Source: Tremella fuciformis (Eukaryota; Basidiomycota; Tremellomycetes; Tremellales; Tremellaceae). From it: a stretch of 64,000 bases of DNA. Position numbers and translations under genes: made by a program. The notes below the pieces were generated by a model. The model did no database searches. It was given only the letters and a program-made list of their open reading frames with translations, and was not told where the DNA came from. Within the stretch, counting starts at the first letter, position 1. Each line of letters begins with the position of its first letter. Of this stretch, positions 55,209-64,000 are shown in pieces. The stretch is from the NCBI GenBank assembly GCA_032768795.1, contig CP136493.1, positions 496,001-560,000 of the forward strand, read 5' to 3'.

Positions 55209-56249
55209 CTAGACGATATCACGAGTGTTCACGACGGGGCGGCTCGCCAGTTTGGTCATTCCCTCTCTCCCGCCTTTCTCCCAATCCTCATCCGTCATAC
55301 TGCTCAACCAGAGATCCTGACTCTTCTTGCCTTCTTCGCCCTTGCGGCGCTTATGGGGCGGAACAGGCCCACCGTAGTTTCGTAGTACTCCCTCCTCCTT
55401 GAAGCCGAATCGCTTGGCAGCGCGGATGCTCGCGTCGGCAAACAAGACCGCATCGTACTGGACACGCAGGAGATGCAGGTCGTCGAATAAGTACGACAGA
55501 GTCAGGTGCATGGCGTGCGTGTTGATGTGTGTACGGCGGTACTTGGGATGAATGTTGATGAGACCAAACAGGGCGCACTGGAATCAGCGACAATTACAGG
55601 GTGAAATAGAAACCCACCAATTCGGTGGGATCGACCTCCCACAACCCATATACACCTGCAAAACCAGGACAAAGACTCTCCGAGATTACATCGGGGTTAT
55701 TTAGAGCCTCGGCCTCGGCCTGCTTGTCGATAACGGCCAGCAAGAGACAGGTCTCGTCCTGTCGAAGCTCTTCGATGTCCTCCAGAGCTGTCTTGCGGAC
55801 ATACGGGCCTAAGTCGCCCATGACTTCCCACGATTCGTCGGGAAGGCTAAGGTAGCCTTCGAGGTGCTTCGACGGCTACGATTAGCTAGTGGTGAAGAAT
55901 CGGGAGGATCGGTACTTACGATGAGGGGTTCAAGGCGGACATAGTCGTCCTCCAGACCTCGGAATGGCATGTTGAAATTTATGTCGTACAAATACCCGGG
56001 GGTCTTTTCATTATACGTCAGTGGGGTCGGATCCGGCATGTACAAGTTTAAGAAGCCTGTCGATGGACTCCGCTCGGCCAGATTGGAAATCTTTGGGATC
56101 GGCACCGGCTTGACGTGTGCCGCGACAGGCTTGGGCCGCGGATTCCGCTTGTTAAAGCGGCATTGTATGATAGGCAGGGCAGGCATGGCAGGACGAGCAA
56201 GCGATGTGGATGTGGCTGATAGTCGGTCGAATAGGTCAATATGAGGCAT
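55209..56249 (-). CDS. GNAT-family N-acetyltransferase
   Basis: The N-terminal exon encodes a basic, Pro-rich leader (P-K-P-V-A-A-H-V-K-P-V-P-I-P-K) then F-R-G-L-E-D-D-Y-V-R-L-E-P-L, the R-L-x-P entry of RimJ/YdaF-like acetyltransferases. Middle exons: E-T-C-L-L-L-A-V-I-D-K and G-V-Y-G-L-W-E-V. The last exon supplies the family's key stretch, D-A-S-I-R-A-A-K-R-F-G-F-K-E-E-G-V-L-R-N-Y, followed by W-L-S-S-M-T-D-E-D-W. It transfers acetyl from acetyl-CoA to a small molecule or protein amine; the acceptor is unknown. The leader could be mitochondrial targeting (inference). Two short introns (about 55584-55620 and 55875-55920) are needed. A Met 57 nt upstream is an alternative start. Confidence 0.82.
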
Positions 56250-56724
56250 ATGCGTTGTAAGAGATGAGAGTCGAAAGGATGACGCTGATCGCCAAGGCCC
56301 GCTCATATAAGACCCCTCCTCCCTCGCTTAGTCGTGAGGAGGCGACCGACTCGGGGGGCCTCCCGCACTGTTCCAAGCCCCGACGTACTCGGTGGCAGGA
56401 ATGAAAGGAACAGCGGGTGCGTGTGAAGGAGCGGCCTTCGAGTGAAGTAGCTGAGAAAGTGCTCGATGACGCTCCCTGCTGCTGCAGTTTCGAGCGAAAT
56501 GAGGGGCAGGTCGTGGTGATCCTCACGGACGTGATCCCTTGTGCCCCCGGCCCATACCATTTTGTGTGACGGGGTCGACCAGCCATAGTCGGATATCCCA
56601 AAAGTTCCCAAATGACATGCTCATCCGAATCCCAAAAGACTGCTAGACGCCACCATCCCAACGACTTGAGTTGGACGACCACTCGAACAAGGCTAGTCAA
56701 CAAGCCAAATCCCCTGTACGACAG
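56250..56724. other. Intergenic region upstream of the acetyltransferase
   Basis: Minus-strand frames of 102 and 155 codons occupy this gap. One has protein-like runs (L-K-S-L-G-W-W-R-L-A-V-F-W-D-S-D) that I could not match to any family or join to a neighbour. Possibly an unrecognised exon or a gene relic. Confidence 0.35.
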
Positions 56725-58951
56725 CTAAACTGTCACCAGCGGCTGAAGCGCCGTCTGAGTTGGCGTCGCAGACGCATCCGAGTCGTCTCCAGCTGGAGGC
56801 ATCTGAACAAAGGTGATGGCCGAGAACTGAAGTGTATCAGCGCAGACTAATGAGCGTCAAGTGAGCTTCACACACCATGTTACACCAGTCCCTGACGAGA
56901 TCCTGGTCTGCAGATGTCGCGCCTGTTTGAGACACGAGGGCGCACGCGATGTGAAAGACCTTGCAGCGAACCGACTCGCCATTTGATGCCATGTCTTCCA
57001 CCGGGATGCTCATCGTCAGTCTTATCTGCAAGGGAGAACGGATGCAAGGGAGGCAGAGAAAGAGGGAGGGCGCTGCTCACTTCATGAGCAAAGAGTGGAT
57101 CTCCCGCGCAATAGCCTGTCTCTCCCTCGCAAGGGACGATTCTGGCACATTCAAAATTGCTCGAAGGTCGTACTAGCAGTAAGCTGTTGCTCTGCCGTGA
57201 GTCAACAGGCAGCTGACTAGGGCAAATTTGGCAATAGCTGCTGTAATGAGAATGTTTGCACGCTGCATACCAAAGACCCGCCGATCGTCCTCGCCACTGA
57301 GACTCGCCGGGTCGAGCAAGGCCGGGGGAAGAGTGTGTAAAACAGCATGAAGCCTCCTGTCCGCATCTGCCGTCCAAGCCAAGTCGGTCGTCCGCAACCC
57401 GCACTGAATGCACCGATGATGGAAGAAGCATTCCGAGATGATGTGGAACACTTGGGAAATCGATACGAAACCGACCAGCACGGACGTCACGCCATGTGGT
57501 TGTGGAAAGATGCCCTGCGATGTGATGTATTCGTCGTCGACGGCCTCGGGCAGAGGACAGACCCCCTGAAAGTCGTTCAACAGCATCGGAAAGCCGGGTA
57601 TGGCGCGCGTCCTGCAGTCAGTGGCGGCCACTGGAAGTACCAGGACATACTTGTCGCTCGCATACAGCTGCCAAAATACCCTGCGCCGTAGCTGTACTTC
57701 GATGGCATCGAGACCAGAAGTCGAAGAGCGAAATTCGTCGTGCAGGCCCATTGAGAAAGCCAATTGTATCGCTTGTCCCAGTCGGCCGGCGGCCGTATGG
57801 CCAAGGCCAATCGAGAGGAGATAGAAGGTTTCGCTCGACATCAGCACAGGACATTTGCATGCGAGATGAACTTGCAAGATGATGGTGGTGATCTGCACAA
57901 GATTCGTGGCGCCATAGTATGTCCGCTGCAAAGCTCTGCAAGCCCGATGGCATCTCCGCTGAAGTCGCTTGAGTTCATCCACATCAAATGCCTCAGACAC
58001 GAGCCGGCTTGTGGGCAATTGCGATATCACATATGTGACTGTTGGTCAATGACGAAATCCGGAGATGTACAACCGCGCACCTATGCTCAGGAGTAGCGCT
58101 CGAAAATCCGAGTCCACCTTGTCTCGCCTCGTGGCGAGATCGTGGGAAAACGTAGGTCGATGTACGAGCGGCTCGAGTGGATATAGATAGCGTAAGAAGA
58201 GGCTGATGAAATGGGAGATGTTACCCCAAGTCGTGACGTCCTCGATTTGCGACTCTCTTGAGTCGGCCGGTACGGCGTGTTTGGCGGGACCTGCGGCTTT
58301 TGACGCTGCTGCCAGAACGCTCTCGGGCGACGTCTCCAGCGACAGCAGGTGTGCCTGCTCAGAGGGAAAGTGCTCGCTGAAGCCAATATCGGCATTGCCC
58401 AGGATGGCGCCGGCGGACCAGCCTCCGTCAACCATAGTCCCGAGCCATTCGGGATTCCCGCCGTCCATGTCGAGGGTGAAAGACGAGGTCACTCTCAAGG
58501 GCGCAACATGAACGCCATTGGGAGACTGGTAGGTGGCGGCCGAGTGAAGAGTATCGGCAGGAGTTATGGGAGGGGGGAACGGGATGGGCAGGCCATGAAT
58601 GCGAGGTTCGACGTGGGAGTCGGGAGAGCTGTAGGGATGAAAGCGACCCGCCTCTGCATCTTGAGCAGCTTTGACGCTCAGAGCGAAGCTGATGGTCAGC
58701 ATAGGCACGAGCCCAGAAAGATGTGGAATGTACTTGTTCTTCCTCCCGGGTTTCTTCTTGACGTACAAGTGCGTACATTCCAGCGAAAGCTTCTCGCACC
58801 CCTGGCAAGGTCCATCCAGCGTGTCACCCTCGACGCATCGTACCTGTTCGTCAGATGCAGTACTTGTCCCGCAGAGTGATAGTATGCTCACCTTGCGCTT
58901 GCGACAATTGTCACACGTCCGGGGGTTCTTTGCTGCCGCCCCATCCGTCAT
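56725..58951 (-). CDS. Zn2Cys6 fungal transcription factor with fungal-specific TF domain
   Basis: Exon 1 begins M-T-D-G-A-A-A-K-N-P-R-T-C-D-N-C-R-K-R-K; after a 48-nt intron it continues V-R-C-V-E-G-D-T-L-D-G-P-C-Q-G-C-E-K-L-S-L-E-C, a complete binuclear zinc cluster, then K-K-K-P-G-R-K-N-K. The middle region carries F-I-S-L-F-L-R-Y-L-Y-P-L-E-P-L-V-H-R-P-T-F, the start of the fungal-specific regulatory domain, followed by G-R-L-G-Q-A-I-Q-L-A-F-S-M-G-L-H and R-R-R-V-F-W-Q-L-Y-A-S-D-K, its most conserved part. The last exon ends A-L-Q-P-L-V-T-V. Estimated 650 residues. It is nuclear; target genes unknown. It is not adjacent to an obvious pathway gene. Confidence 0.86.
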
Positions 58952-59620
58952 CTCGTTGCGAGTGCCTACGAAAGTGTGCAATTCAAGCCCAAAAGACTGT
59001 GATTATAGTGCAGCAGGACGATGCTGATAGGTGAGCGGCAAATAGGGAGGACCCTTCATCCCCACAACACCGGTCTACCTCGAGCTTGATCTCTGCAGGT
59101 CGAGACAATCGGTTGTCATGAGTGAAAGGACGCGCCCGAAGTCGAGGAATCCGGGCCCTCGGTCGCTATGCCCTTCTTCTTGGCTTCGCGAAGCTGGGCG
59201 GGAGAAGCCCGTCGATCCTTCCACGATCCCTCTTCGCCTGTCGATGCCCGGCGGCAGCGCTCTTGGAGCGAGCTAGAAAGACGGACGATGATGGATGACA
59301 GGTGATGGATCAGAAGGGGAAACAACCAATTCGGGGTATTCTCGGCGTAATTCCTCCCAATCCAGCGCACTCAATGTTACATAGCCTATATTAGACAGCG
59401 CTTGAGCTGATGCTTGCCTGAGCGAAGCGCTGATTGCATGATTTCGCATGTGGTGTATTTACCTATGGCGAGACTTGGACACATGTAACCTGTGGTGCTG
59501 CACACTGTAGAGTCGGGAGAGCTGGACAACTCATTGACCTGGCATCACAGGCAGGGAACATTGACCATCGGGTTGAAGTGTAGTGTACGGTTACATCATG
59601 TGAGTCCGCCAATGCTGGCA
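58952..59620. other. Intergenic region between the regulator and P5
   Basis: A minus-strand frame at 59116-59370 (84 codons) ends with a hydrophilic stretch (A-S-P-A-Q-L-R-E-A-K-K-K-G-I) but begins with an unconvincing hydrophobic section. It may be a small gene; support is too weak to call. Confidence 0.4.
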
Positions 59621-61182
59621 TCAGGCCATGTTGGATTCCCCCTTTATCGATGGGCCGGTTGGTTCTAGTGTGTCTGGCGCCGTTGCTTCCAATCGGGATC
59701 GCCCCATCTCTGGATGATGTCGAGGAGGTATGCGTTCCGCGACGTCTCGGTTCAAACGCTCCTCCATATCCTGCATGAGCATGGCTCCTCGTGATGCGGG
59801 TGCATCGGTCGCCTGCCACAGTTTGAAAGAATATCGACAGTCGACAGGACCTATAGCAGCCAGAGCATCCATCTCAGAATCGTCCAATCGGACCACAGAC
59901 CACAGCGGGTCTCGTATCATGTCGAAATTCTCTGGCTCCAAGTCGTCATCCTCATCTATATATGCGCTGTCGAATACGGGAGGATCGACGTGCCACCACA
60001 GTGTGAGCTCAAGCGACTCGAGTTGAGGCAGTATTGGTGAATCCAGTCTCGGTGGGTGCTGGAGGTAATTTCGGGGTCGTCGTCGGACAGCGTCTGCAGC
60101 TTTTGCGAAATCGCCGGGATCCTCAAAGCGACGGGGAATCTGGTCCACTCGGTCATGTCGCACAATGAGGGACAAGTGTTTCAGGTCCTTGCAATGGCCC
60201 CAAGAGCCAGGATCCGAGCCGAGGAGATCCAAGAGCGTGAGACAGCCAGGATAATTCAGTCGGTACTCAGCAACTGCTTGTGCGAAGCTGATGCAGAGTC
60301 GCTCGAGTCTCGGGCTGTTCGCGAAGCTCATGATATCGTCGACCTCTGTTATCTTGTGCAAGCGGCATGCCAACTCCAGAGATCGCGGTATGAGTTCGGG
60401 TGCTCTGGCTTTCAGGGACCGCATTGCAGCTTCGAGCATGTCGAAGTCAGGTTGAAAGGTTAATGTGAGAGCCTCAATACTGGTCGTACCATCGAACGGT
60501 CCCAATCCTTCCTCGCAGAACTGGGCCAGTCCTGTACAATGACGAGGATGGAATATCTCATCGGATGGCTGCTTGTGCTCGAGGCGTACGCGAGAGCGCA
60601 ACTGCACATCCCAGCTGCTCGGTAGGATACTCCGCGGGATCCCGGCCGAAGTGAGACTGATCTCCTCATGCTCGACACTCAAGTCCTCATCGCCGGTCTC
60701 AGAATCGGGTACGATCCACTGCGCTTCCCAGCAGGATGTAGTCTCAATGATTGCTCCTGGGCGAATCATGCGCCGCCGGCAGTCGGGCAGGTAGATGAGG
60801 TGAGGACCACCTGGACGGGAAGTGTCGCGAATGATCCGCACGTTGGGGAAGACATCAAGGGTATCGATGACGCCTGCTCGATCCAACAGAGCTCTATCTA
60901 GCTCGTGCACGTACGACAAGCATGCCTTGTAACGAGTCTACCCGTCAGCGAATCCCCATGCTTCGCTCATGTCAGAAAGCGTCGCACCGTGTCCTCGCAT
61001 TTCGTCCGGAAGCTCGACAAGCATGTGTATTTGAAGTGCCGAAACCGCACTCGAAGTGCATCCTCTAGCGATAGTTTGTCTAGGAGTACAAGGGGCGCAT
61101 ATCCCTCTGGCGGACTTATGTACGAGTATATCATGGACCTCACGGTGGGATTGCCCCATGCTCGTTCGGCTGCTGTGAGCAT
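59621..61182 (-). CDS. P5: F-box-like family protein (subfamily II)
   Basis: Two exons; the intron (about 60921-60970) joins C-E-D-T to T-R-Y-K-A-C-L-S-Y-V-H-E-L, the P-family junction motif. Exon 1 has N-P-T-V-R-S-M-I-Y-S-Y-I and L-V-L-L-D-K-L-S-L-E-D-A-L, the F-box-like region. Exon 2 contains L-K-H-L-S-L-I-V-R, P-R-R-F-E-D-P-G-D-F-A-K-A-A and L-E-S-L-E-L-T-L, aligning with P1 rather than with P2-P4. The C-terminal half is acidic (Y-I-D-E-D-D-D-L-E-P-E). The W-R-K-L end motif of the other four is not seen; the protein ends G-E-S-N-M-A. About 500 residues. Confidence 0.75.
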
Positions 61183-61545
61183 GTCGTTGGCGGTCGATTG
61201 GATGTGAGGTTCGATGAGACTGCGCCCAGGGAGTGCCCCGAGGCTGCGTGCGCTTTGACCAGTCGGATATTGTACTTTGCTTCAGTCGGCAGACAAGACA
61301 GAAATGGTAGATGCGAACTAGGTAGATCGTGCGGGAAAGTGCGCGATAGGGCGTAGCTCGTTATTTCAATTCTTTTTTAGCTCCGAATTTCTAATCAGGT
61401 TTGCAAGTTACTGTTCTCAGGCAATTTGGAAAACCTAATGCAATTCTTTGTTTTTTGGTTCCGTTAGACATGGGGGTCCCGCCCCCCCCCCCAAGACCCT
61501 CCCTTGCGCCTAGCGGTGCAGCCATTGCAGCCCTTACGGGTCAAG

Positions 61546-61564
61546 CATCCGGCAAAGCCGGATG
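61546..61564 (+). repeat. Perfect 8-bp hairpin (CATCCGGC-AAA-GCCGGATG)
   Basis: Two 8-base arms separated by AAA. It lies in the repeat-like segment; no role is evident. Confidence 0.7.
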
Positions 61565-61793
61565 TACTGTAGGACATTGATTAGTTGCAAGCTAAAGCAC
61601 TTCATCAAGAGATGCTCAAGTGCTTGTTGGGCATGCTAGGCTGATCAAATGCTCATAGGCATACCAAGCTGGTCACAGGGGCTATGTCACAGCTGCCACC
61701 TGGCAAACCTGTTGCACAAGCCAGTTGGCACGTTGGCCACGCCTCCATGATCACCAACGCACGTCTACAACCCTCGTCCCAGCCCAGCACGCC

Positions 61794-62153
61794 TGTCAGA
61801 CACGTGAGAATACCGTCAAGCCTCAAGTAGCTTTGACGAGCCTCGAGTAGCCTCGACGACTCTAGAGCTGAAGCCTCGTCGATGGTGTTTCAAGGAGAAA
61901 GCCCAGGGCGGTGCAGAGGAGGGTACGGGTGATATATATACAAGTCCTCACCCGTAGACCGTCCTTAGCACCGTGGTATTGAGTCCCATGGATAGAAAGT
62001 AATGGCGCAGTCATGTTGTTGACGCACAAGAGGCTGTAGGACACACCCTCTTGTGAAGAACAGAGATAGATCGACAGAGAGCACGTGTGAGAGGGCCCAT
62101 CAGTCGACGACCGGCCTGGCCCCGTGTCACGAATAGGCGCGTGACACCTGACA
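61794..62153 (+). mobile_element. Possible solo LTR
   Basis: About 360 bp starting TGTCAGACACG and ending GTGACACCTGACA, so the ends are inverted TGTCAG/CTGACA in the TG...CA form of retrotransposon LTRs. A GATATATATAC box at about 61931 could be its promoter. The 5-bp flanks (ACGCC and ACCGA) do not match, so target duplication is not supported, and no internal retroelement genes are present. Confidence 0.25.
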
Positions 62154-63034
62154 ACCGACGTCTATATAGCTGGGATCCGAGCATGGGTGGCCATGAGTCG
62201 GATCATTGTGCCCTTTTGGTTCAATGGTTAGCAGCCAGCTATGCTATCCGGCGTGACACCCCGTGACGCCAGTCTTGTCAGATTTGCGCTATTGTAATCA
62301 TTTTGGTGCACTGACAGGGACGGGTCTGGCAGTAGCTATGTAGGCGATTGGTTTGGTTACAGAGATCATTCCATGCATCAGCCTCATGCATAGATCTTTC
62401 TTCTCTGACGAGAGGCAATTTGGGAAGGACACAATGCATATCAGGATTGTCCACTGAATCACGGAATTTCCTTATTTAATTCCCCCATTTACCGTTTTCG
62501 TTCCAGGGACACCCGCAGAAATTCGCCCCGTAAGAGCTACGCTGAAGCTACGCTGATGAATGGAGGTGTCATGTTGATGTGGCAGAGTGGCAAAGTGGAG
62601 GTCTCCATTTCAGGGTCATTCCTTCGTCTTCCGCCTGTTCCTCCGACGCCGCCAGTACCTGGACATAGACTTGGCGAAACCTTAGTCCCGCCGTCTTGCC
62701 GGGAGCGTCTCCTCGCAGGGACGAAACATCGCAACCACTACACTTCTCAAAGGTTCCAGCTCTCTTCTTCATACTCGACTTGAGGGAAGCTCGCCTTCGC
62801 GATCATCTCTGACCTCGAGAGCGTCGACTCTGGTGCTGTGCCTGGACTGCGATAACCCGCTAGAGCCCGGTTTGCCGAGAGTTCTCCGTGATCATCGCCG
62901 TCTCCGACCGCGAGGCGGTGATGGCAGGTCGGAGCACAGCCAGCGCTCCGATGACTACCCCTCGATACATTTAGGACCTGTCCGCGAGCGACATCTTGTC
63001 TGGAGTACAGTAGGACCAGGTTGCCGAGCGCGCG

Positions 63035-64000
63035 ATGGATCCGGTAGAGGGGAAGGAGGACCATTTGGGAGAGGGATCCTTGAGGGGACAGCCATGGCTG
63101 GACCTGGATCTGGGTGACACACCAGCGGTAGAGCCCCTAATGGGATACAAGGACTGGCAGATCACGCCGAATTCTGAGCTCCAGAAAAAGGAGTACGTAG
63201 CTCGTCATCACACAGTCGTCCAGAGCTGAGGCTGGCCTCCAGGCTGGGAACGCCAGTCAAGACCATCGAGGGGGCAGGTGATGGGGTCGGAACAGTCTCA
63301 CTTGAGAAGACGGAACCCCGTAGACGCCGAGGAAAAGGAAGAGCTGCAGACTCGGAAGTACTACCAGGGCCAAGGGCAAGGAAGAGGCGATTCGACATCT
63401 CCAAAGGCGCACACCGCAAGCCTTTCCCTCGTATCCCCATCCTGCGCTGGCCGAGCAAGCTAGATCCCAACTCCAAGAACAAGAGGAAACAGCCGTGGCT
63501 GACTCGGGAGACCGAGGCCACCGAGTGGCTCAGTCTCTTCTACGGTGCGACGTTCCTTGACTTGGTACCGGTCTGACGTCCAGATCTGGTCGTGGTCGCA
63601 GTGCTGTCCGTTTTCAGCGAGACAAACGAGCTATCCACGCCTGCTGCACTCCTCACATTCTTCTCTTACTACGTCCTCATCGCCTGGCTGTGGGCATCCC
63701 AGACGCACTACGACGTGCGGTACCAGGCCGAGGATCTGTTTCATCGGCAGTTCAAGGCGTTCCAAATTGGCGTGTTCATCTATATCGGGGCGGCTTCGGG
63801 CAACTGGGCGCCGGGCAGGATCCAGAATGCTGCCTCGATGCCTGATCTCACCAGCGACCAGCAGACACAACACAGTGAGCCCCGTCCTCCCATACTTACC
63901 CCATGGCTGACAGCCAGCGGCTGCCAATCATAGCTTCCTCACGGTGGTCATCGCATATGCAATCTCCCGGTTGATGCTCGCCTTTCAGTTTGCCGTCAGC
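63035..64000 (+). CDS. LtrA-family membrane protein, 5' part (runs off window)
   Basis: The first exon is hydrophilic (M-D-P-V-E-G-K-E-D-H-L-G). A second, strongly basic exon (R-R-R-R-G-K-G, K-R-R-F-D-I-S-K) ends with E-W-L-S-L-F-Y-G-A-T-F-L-D-L, the conserved W-x-E-L-F-x-D-L-x-F type entry to helix 1 of low-temperature-requirement A proteins. Then come F-F-S-Y-Y-V-L-I-A-W-L-W-A-S-Q-T-H-Y-D-V-R-Y, F-H-R-Q-F-K-A-F-Q-I-G-V-F-I-Y-I-G-A-A-S-G-N-W and, after another intron, V-V-I-A-Y-A-I-S-R-L-M-L, all matching this multi-pass family. Its biochemical role is not established. Splice sites around 63195-63230 and 63560-63590 are uncertain; translation might start further upstream. Confidence 0.72.

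Larger units (their letters stand above)
61183..63034. other. Gene-poor, AT-richer segment with repeat remnants
   Basis: About 1.85 kb without a convincing gene. The first part (61330-61480) is clearly AT-richer than the rest of the window and ends in a C11 run (61482-61492). The middle holds a small perfect hairpin and a possible solo LTR. The right part has only short frames and includes the presumed promoter of the LtrA-like gene. Confidence 0.55.

Noticed and set aside
62212..62275. Possible tRNA or tRNA-derived element: TGGTTCAATGG matches a Pol III A box
   Set aside because: No B box follows at the expected distance and no cloverleaf can be paired, so a tRNA gene or SINE head is not supported.

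Overview
The window is nuclear DNA from a fungus, most likely a basidiomycetous yeast or filament of the Tremellomycetes type (inference). The grounds are dense genes split by very short introns (36-60 nt, mostly GT-AG with three good GC-AG candidates), high GC content, fungal-only families (Zn2Cys6 regulators, HAK potassium transporter, allantoate-permease-type MFS) and no bacterial operon signals. Many small exons were joined by hand from splice-site consensus and reading phase. Where the joined length came out as whole codons (ABC transporter, DJ-1 protein, cytidine deaminase, lipocalin, lectin, all eight small secreted proteins) the models are more trustworthy.

Layout. 0-1.3 kb: 3' end of a sugar transporter. 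1.4-2.75 kb: a complete Tc1/mariner element with 30-bp perfect inverted repeats and an open DD34E transposase. 3.5-8.3 kb: a full-length ABCC transporter. 8.8-15.5 kb, minus strand: a DJ-1/PfpI protein, an MFS anion symporter and a HAK potassium transporter. 16.7-24.4 kb: a run of six intact small secreted cysteine-rich protein genes (here SSP-A to SSP-F) plus decayed relatives. 24.9-35.5 kb: a possible metabolic cluster (Zn2Cys6 regulator, class III aminotransferase, carboxylesterase, MFS transporter, lipocalin-like protein). 36.5-39.6 kb: two more secreted paralogues (SSP-G, SSP-H) and a secreted ricin-B-type lectin. 40.2-43.3 kb: cytidine deaminase next to an NCS1 purine/pyrimidine permease. 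43.7-61.2 kb: five paralogues (P1-P5) of an unrecognised F-box-like family, interspersed with a phosphatidylserine-decarboxylase-like enzyme, a small hypothetical gene, a GNAT acetyltransferase and a second Zn2Cys6 regulator. 61.2-63.0 kb: gene-poor, AT-richer DNA with a possible solo LTR. 63.0-64 kb: 5' part of an LtrA-family membrane protein.

The most interesting content is two lineage-expanded families. The SSP family shares a signal-peptide exon, a phase-2 intron just before the mature domain (often at a Lys-Arg pair), a C-x(4-9)-C-x3-C-x-C-x(8-16)-C-x(6-10)-C core and, in at least four members, a common two-block 3' element. The P family shares an N-terminal F-box-like region, an R-x3-Y-x3-V-x2-L motif at the first splice junction and, in four of five, a C-terminal W-R-[KR]-L-x3-E-R motif. 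I recognise neither as a named family. Transporter, regulator and paralogue richness together with mobile DNA suggests an accessory or subtelomere-like region (inference).
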